DNA of 64,000 bases from a bacterium (GTDB lineage Bacteria > Bacillota > Bacilli > Lactobacillales > Streptococcaceae): NCBI GenBank assembly GCA_905221345.1, contig CAJNCW010000001.1:1-64000 (forward strand), given 5' to 3'. The position numbers and the translations under genes are program-made. Positions 60,956 through 64,000 of this stretch are shown one piece after another (positions within the stretch are counted from its first letter, which is position 1; the number at the start of each line of letters is the position of its first letter). Below the pieces are notes generated by a model. That model was not told the DNA's origin and ran no database searches. It saw only the letters and a program-made list of their open reading frames with translations.

Positions 60956-62689
60956 ATGACAGAAATGCTTAAAGGAATCGCAGCGTCAGATGGTGTTGCA
61001 GTTGCTAAAGCATATCTACTCGTCCAACCGGATTTGTCATTCGAGACTGTTACAGTCGAAGATACAAACGCAGAAGAAGCTCGCCTTGATGCCGCTTTAC
61101 AAGCATCACAAGACGAGCTTTCTGTTATCCGTGAGAAAGCAGTAGGTACGCTAGGGGAAGAAGCGGCTCAAGTTTTTGACGCTCACTTAATGGTGCTTGC
61201 TGATCCTGAAATGATCAGCCAAATTAAAGAAACTATCCGTGCTAAGAAAGTGAATGCAGAAGCAGGTCTGAAAGAAGTTACAGACATGTTCATCACTATC
61301 TTTGAAGGTATGGAAGACAACCCATACATGCAAGAACGTGCAGCGGATATCCGCGACGTGACAAAACGTGTATTGGCAAATCTCCTTGGTAAAAAATTGC
61401 CAAACCCAGCTTCTATCAATGAAGAAGTGATTGTGATTGCGCATGACTTAACTCCTTCAGATACAGCTCAATTGGACAAAAACTTTGTTAAAGCTTTTGT
61501 AACAAACATCGGTGGACGTACAAGCCACTCAGCTATCATGGCGCGTACACTTGAAATTGCTGCTGTATTGGGTACAAACAACATCACTGAAATCGTTAAA
61601 GATGGTGACATCCTTGCCGTTAACGGTATCACTGGTGAAGTGATTATCAACCCAACTGATGAGCAAGCAGCAGAATTCAAGGCAGCTGGTGAAGCTTATG
61701 CGAAGCAAAAAGCTGAATGGGCTCTCTTGAAAGATGCCAAAACAGTAACTGCTGATGGTAAACACTTTGAATTGGCTGCCAACATCGGTACTCCAAAAGA
61801 CGTTGAAGGTGTCAATGACAACGGTGCAGAAGCTGTTGGTCTTTACCGTACAGAGTTCTTGTACATGGATTCTCAAGACTTCCCAACAGAAGACGAGCAG
61901 TACGAAGCTTACAAGGCTGTACTTGAAGGAATGAACGGTAAACCTGTTGTCGTTCGTACAATGGATATCGGTGGAGATAAGGAACTTCCTTACTTCGATA
62001 TGCCTCACGAAATGAACCCATTCCTTGGATTCCGTGCCCTTCGTATCTCTATTTCTGAAACTGGAAATGCTATGTTCCGCACACAAATCCGTGCCCTTCT
62101 TCGTGCGTCTGTTCACGGTCAATTGCGTATCATGTTCCCAATGGTTGCGCTCTTGAAAGAATTCCGTGCAGCGAAAGCAGTCTTTGACGAAGAAAAAGCA
62201 AACCTTCTTGCTGAAGGTGTTGCAGTTGCGGATAATATCCAAGTTGGTATCATGATTGAGATTCCTGCAGCGGCTATGCTTGCAGACCAGTTTGCTAAAG
62301 AAGTTGACTTCTTCTCAATTGGTACAAACGACTTGATCCAATACACAATGGCAGCAGACCGTATGAACGAGCAAGTTTCATACCTTTACCAACCATACAA
62401 CCCATCAATCCTTCGTTTGATCAACAACGTTATCAAAGCAGCTCACGCTGAAGGTAAATGGGCTGGTATGTGTGGTGAGATGGCTGGTGACCAACAAGCT
62501 GTTCCACTTCTTGTCGGAATGGGCTTGGATGAGTTCTCTATGTCAGCAACATCTGTACTTCGTACACGTAGCTTGATGAAGAAACTCGATACAGCTAAGA
62601 TGGAAGAGTACGCAAACCGTGCCCTTACAGAATGCTCAACAATGGAAGAAGTTCTTGAACTTCAAAAAGAATACGTTAATTTTGATTAA
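60956..62689 (+). CDS. ptsI: PTS enzyme I
   Basis: The 577-aa phosphoenolpyruvate-protein phosphotransferase that starts the PTS relay by phosphorylating HPr. Active-site His in [15 protein letters not shown]-binding motifs [20 protein letters not shown] and catalytic Cys in GMCGEMAGD are present. The frame is open further upstream, but the ATG at 60956 (AAGGA just before) gives the standard N-terminus [13 protein letters not shown]. Confidence 0.98.
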   Translation: MTEMLKGIAASDGVAVAKAYLLVQPDLSFETVTVEDTNAEEARLDAALQASQDELSVIREKAVGTLGEEAAQVFDAHLMVLADPEMISQIKETIRAKKVNAEAGLKEVTDMFITIFEGMEDNPYMQERAADIRDVTKRVLANLLGKKLPNPASINEEVIVIAHDLTPSDTAQLDKNFVKAFVTNIGGRTSHSAIMARTLEIAAVLGTNNITEIVKDGDILAVNGITGEVIINPTDEQAAEFKAAGEAYAKQKAEWALLKDAKTVTADGKHFELAANIGTPKDVEGVNDNGAEAVGLYRTEFLYMDSQDFPTEDEQYEAYKAVLEGMNGKPVVVRTMDIGGDKELPYFDMPHEMNPFLGFRALRISISETGNAMFRTQIRALLRASVHGQLRIMFPMVALLKEFRAAKAVFDEEKANLLAEGVAVADNIQVGIMIEIPAAAMLADQFAKEVDFFSIGTNDLIQYTMAADRMNEQVSYLYQPYNPSILRLINNVIKAAHAEGKWAGMCGEMAGDQQAVPLLVGMGLDEFSMSATSVLRTRSLMKKLDTAKMEEYANRALTECSTMEEVLELQKEYVNFD

Positions 62690-62694
62690 TTGAA

Positions 62695-62726
62695 AAATCC
62701 TTGCAACCCAGTTGCAGGGATTTTTT
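62695..62726 (+). terminator. Terminator of ptsHI
   Basis: AAATCCTTGCAAC/GTTGCAGGGATTT stem, 3-base loop, seven-T run. Confidence 0.9.
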
Positions 62727-62809
62727 TGATATTTTAAAAAAATGTTCAAGATGATCTTTCTTATATAAAGTCCAATCTTGAGAAAATTGTGGTCAGAATA
62801 AAAAAGTAC

Positions 62810-62871
62810 TTAACTGGTTCATAAAATTCTTGACAAGCTGCAAATTTAGGAGTAAGCTATTAACCAGTTAA
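62810..62871 (+). promoter_or_regulatory. pht promoter bracketed by two AdcR-type zinc boxes
   Basis: TTAACCAGTTAA (62860-62871) is a perfect AdcR site (consensus TTAACYRGTTAA) just after the -10. TTAACTGGTTCA (62810-62821) matches 11 of 12 and lies upstream of the -35 TTGACA (62830-62835). The -10 is TAAGCT (62853-62858), spacer 17. Zinc-loaded AdcR should repress. Confidence 0.85.
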
Positions 62872-62942
62872 GTAATAGAGAGGAGTTTCTGCAATTTAGA
62901 AATGAATTGCAACTAGAAATATCAAAAAGAAAGAGAGTTTCG

Positions 62943-64000
62943 ATGAAAATTAATAAAAAATACCTTGCTGGTTCTGCGGCAGCTTTGATGTTAAGTCTTT
63001 GTACTTATGAGTTGGGACTGTATCAAGCTAGAACGGTCAAGGAAAATAATCGTGTTTCCTATATAGATGGAAAACAAGCAACGCAAAAAACGGAGAATCT
63101 GACTCCTGATGAGGTTAGCAAGCGTGAAGGAATCAATGCGGAGCAAATCGTCATTAAGATAACAGACCAGGGCTACGTCACTTCACATGGCGACCACTAT
63201 CATTATTACAATGGTAAGGTTCCTTATGATGCGATTTTCAGTGAAGAATTACTCATGAAGGATCCAAACTATAAGCTAAAAGATGAGGATATTGTCAATG
63301 AAGTCAAGGGTGGTTATGTTATCAAGGTAGATGGAAAATACTATGTTTACCTTAAGGATGCTGCCCATGCAGATAATGTCCGTACAAAAGAAGAAATCAA
63401 TCGACAAAAACAAGAGCATAGTCAGCATCGCGAAGGAAGAACTTCAGCAAATGATGGCGCTGTTGCCTTGGCACGTTCACAGGGACGCTACACCACAGAT
63501 GATGGTTACATCTTTAATGCCTCTGATATCATTGAAGATACTGGTGATGCTTATATCGTTCCTCATGGCGACCATTACCATTACATTCCTAAGAGTGAGT
63601 TATCAGCTAGTGAATTGGCTGCAGCAGAAGCCTTCCTAACTGGTAGAAGTGGTCAATCGAATACGCCTACTTATCGCCGTACCAATAACAACAGTGCTAG
63701 CAGTGATGTAGATAGATGGACCCCATCCTATAATAACCAAGGCAACAGCTATACAAATACGAACACAAACAACAACAGCAACACTAACAGTCAAGCAAGT
63801 CAAAGTGATGACATTGATAGTCTTTTGAGACAGCTTTACAAACTGCCTTTGAGCCAACGACATGTGGAATCTGATGGCCTTGTTTTCGACCCAGCACAAA
63901 TCACAAGTCGCACAGCCAGAGGGGTTGCAGTGCCTCATGGGAACCATTACCATTTCATCCCTTATTCACAGATGTCTGAATTGGAAGAACGAATCGCTCG
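62943..64000 (+). CDS. Pht-family histidine-triad protein (5' part)
   Basis: An open frame of 352 codons that runs off the window. It starts with the Pht signal sequence (MKINKKYLAGSAAALMLSLC), then shows three histidine triads: HGDHYHY (about residue 81), HGDHYHY (about 206) and HGNHYHF (about 332). An Asn/Ser/Thr-rich linker (about 242-282) separates triads 2 and 3. Pht proteins are surface-exposed, bind zinc and complement factor H, and pass zinc to AdcAII. The signal peptide and zinc boxes fit that role. It cannot be assigned to PhtA, B, D or E from the N-terminal part alone. Confidence 0.9.
   Translation, partial: MKINKKYLAGSAAALMLSLCTYELGLYQARTVKENNRVSYIDGKQATQKTENLTPDEVSKREGINAEQIVIKITDQGYVTSHGDHYHYYNGKVPYDAIFSEELLMKDPNYKLKDEDIVNEVKGGYVIKVDGKYYVYLKDAAHADNVRTKEEINRQKQEHSQHREGRTSANDGAVALARSQGRYTTDDGYIFNASDIIEDTGDAYIVPHGDHYHYIPKSELSASELAAAEAFLTGRSGQSNTPTYRRTNNNSASSDVDRWTPSYNNQGNSYTNTNTNNNSNTNSQASQSDDIDSLLRQLYKLPLSQRHVESDGLVFDPAQITSRTARGVAVPHGNHYHFIPYSQMSELEERIA

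Noticed and set aside
61529..62242. 237-codon frame antisense to ptsI
   Set aside because: Long shadow frame opposite a conserved gene with biased codon use; composition is rich in Cys, Phe and Ser as expected for an antisense artefact.

Overview
The window is a chromosomal segment of a low-GC Gram-positive coccus. Gene content points to a mitis-group Streptococcus related to S. pneumoniae, S. mitis and S. oralis. The main evidence is the streptococcal ATP synthase order (c-a-b-delta-alpha-gamma-beta-epsilon), a tarIJ-licABC phosphocholine operon, macP and rocS next to glmU, a polyhistidine-triad (Pht) gene behind AdcR boxes, a lac tagatose-pathway operon, and one BOX repeat. It is probably not a typical pneumococcus, because an Efe iron-uptake operon is joined to a Tat export pair and the subunit-c sequence has Ile48. 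Species assignment is inference. No rRNA, tRNA, CRISPR array, prophage or intact transposase was seen.

Layout. 1-2.3 kb: a hairpin cluster resembling an IS200/IS605 right end, then the SRP operon ylxM - small unknown gene - ffh. 2.3-6.96 kb (minus strand): a four-gene Bce-type peptide-sensing and resistance module (ABC ATPase, ABC permease, response regulator, histidine kinase). 7.1-11.3 kb: guaA (minus), a NagR-like regulator, a U32 tRNA-hydroxylation protein and a CHY zinc-finger protein. 11.4-17.9 kb: the F0F1 ATPase operon. 17.9-23.8 kb: a beta-propeller lactonase (minus), an AI-2E-family membrane protein with a TPR protein, and a polar amino-acid ABC transporter. 23.8-28.6 kb (minus): a BOX element, lysS, a phosphatase, ybaK, a DUF368 undecaprenyl-phosphate translocase and a GH25 muramidase. 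28.7-34.7 kb: glmU, a NUDIX hydrolase, macP, mtnN, rocS, an exonuclease and a membrane GDPD; ybaB follows on the minus strand.

35.2-39.9 kb: efeM-efeB-efeU-tatC-tatA. EfeB carries a twin-arginine signal and Tat is encoded beside it, so the operon appears self-contained for exporting its own peroxidase. 40.2-44.4 kb: tarI-tarJ-licA-licB-licC, which makes CDP-ribitol and CDP-choline for teichoic acid. 44.5-56.7 kb: a galactose/lactose island comprising a galactitol-type PTS (IIA, IIB, IIC), a LacX-like mutarotase, lacABCD, lacT, lacFEG and the divergent-side regulator lacR. Lactose enters by LacFE and is cleaved by LacG. Galactose 6-phosphate is processed by LacAB, LacC and LacD to triose phosphates. 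Control signals visible here are two cre-like sites, an RAT/terminator pair before lacT, a long hairpin after the lacA promoter, and an A/C-rich motif repeated at the PTS, lacA and lacR promoters.

56.7-60.5 kb (minus): class Ib ribonucleotide reductase nrdH-nrdE and nrdF, with two NrdR-type boxes in front of nrdH. 60.6-62.7 kb: ptsH-ptsI, the general PTS proteins needed by the sugar PTSs above. 62.8-64.0 kb: the start of a Pht-family gene with two AdcR-type zinc-repressor boxes bracketing its promoter; it runs off the end of the window.
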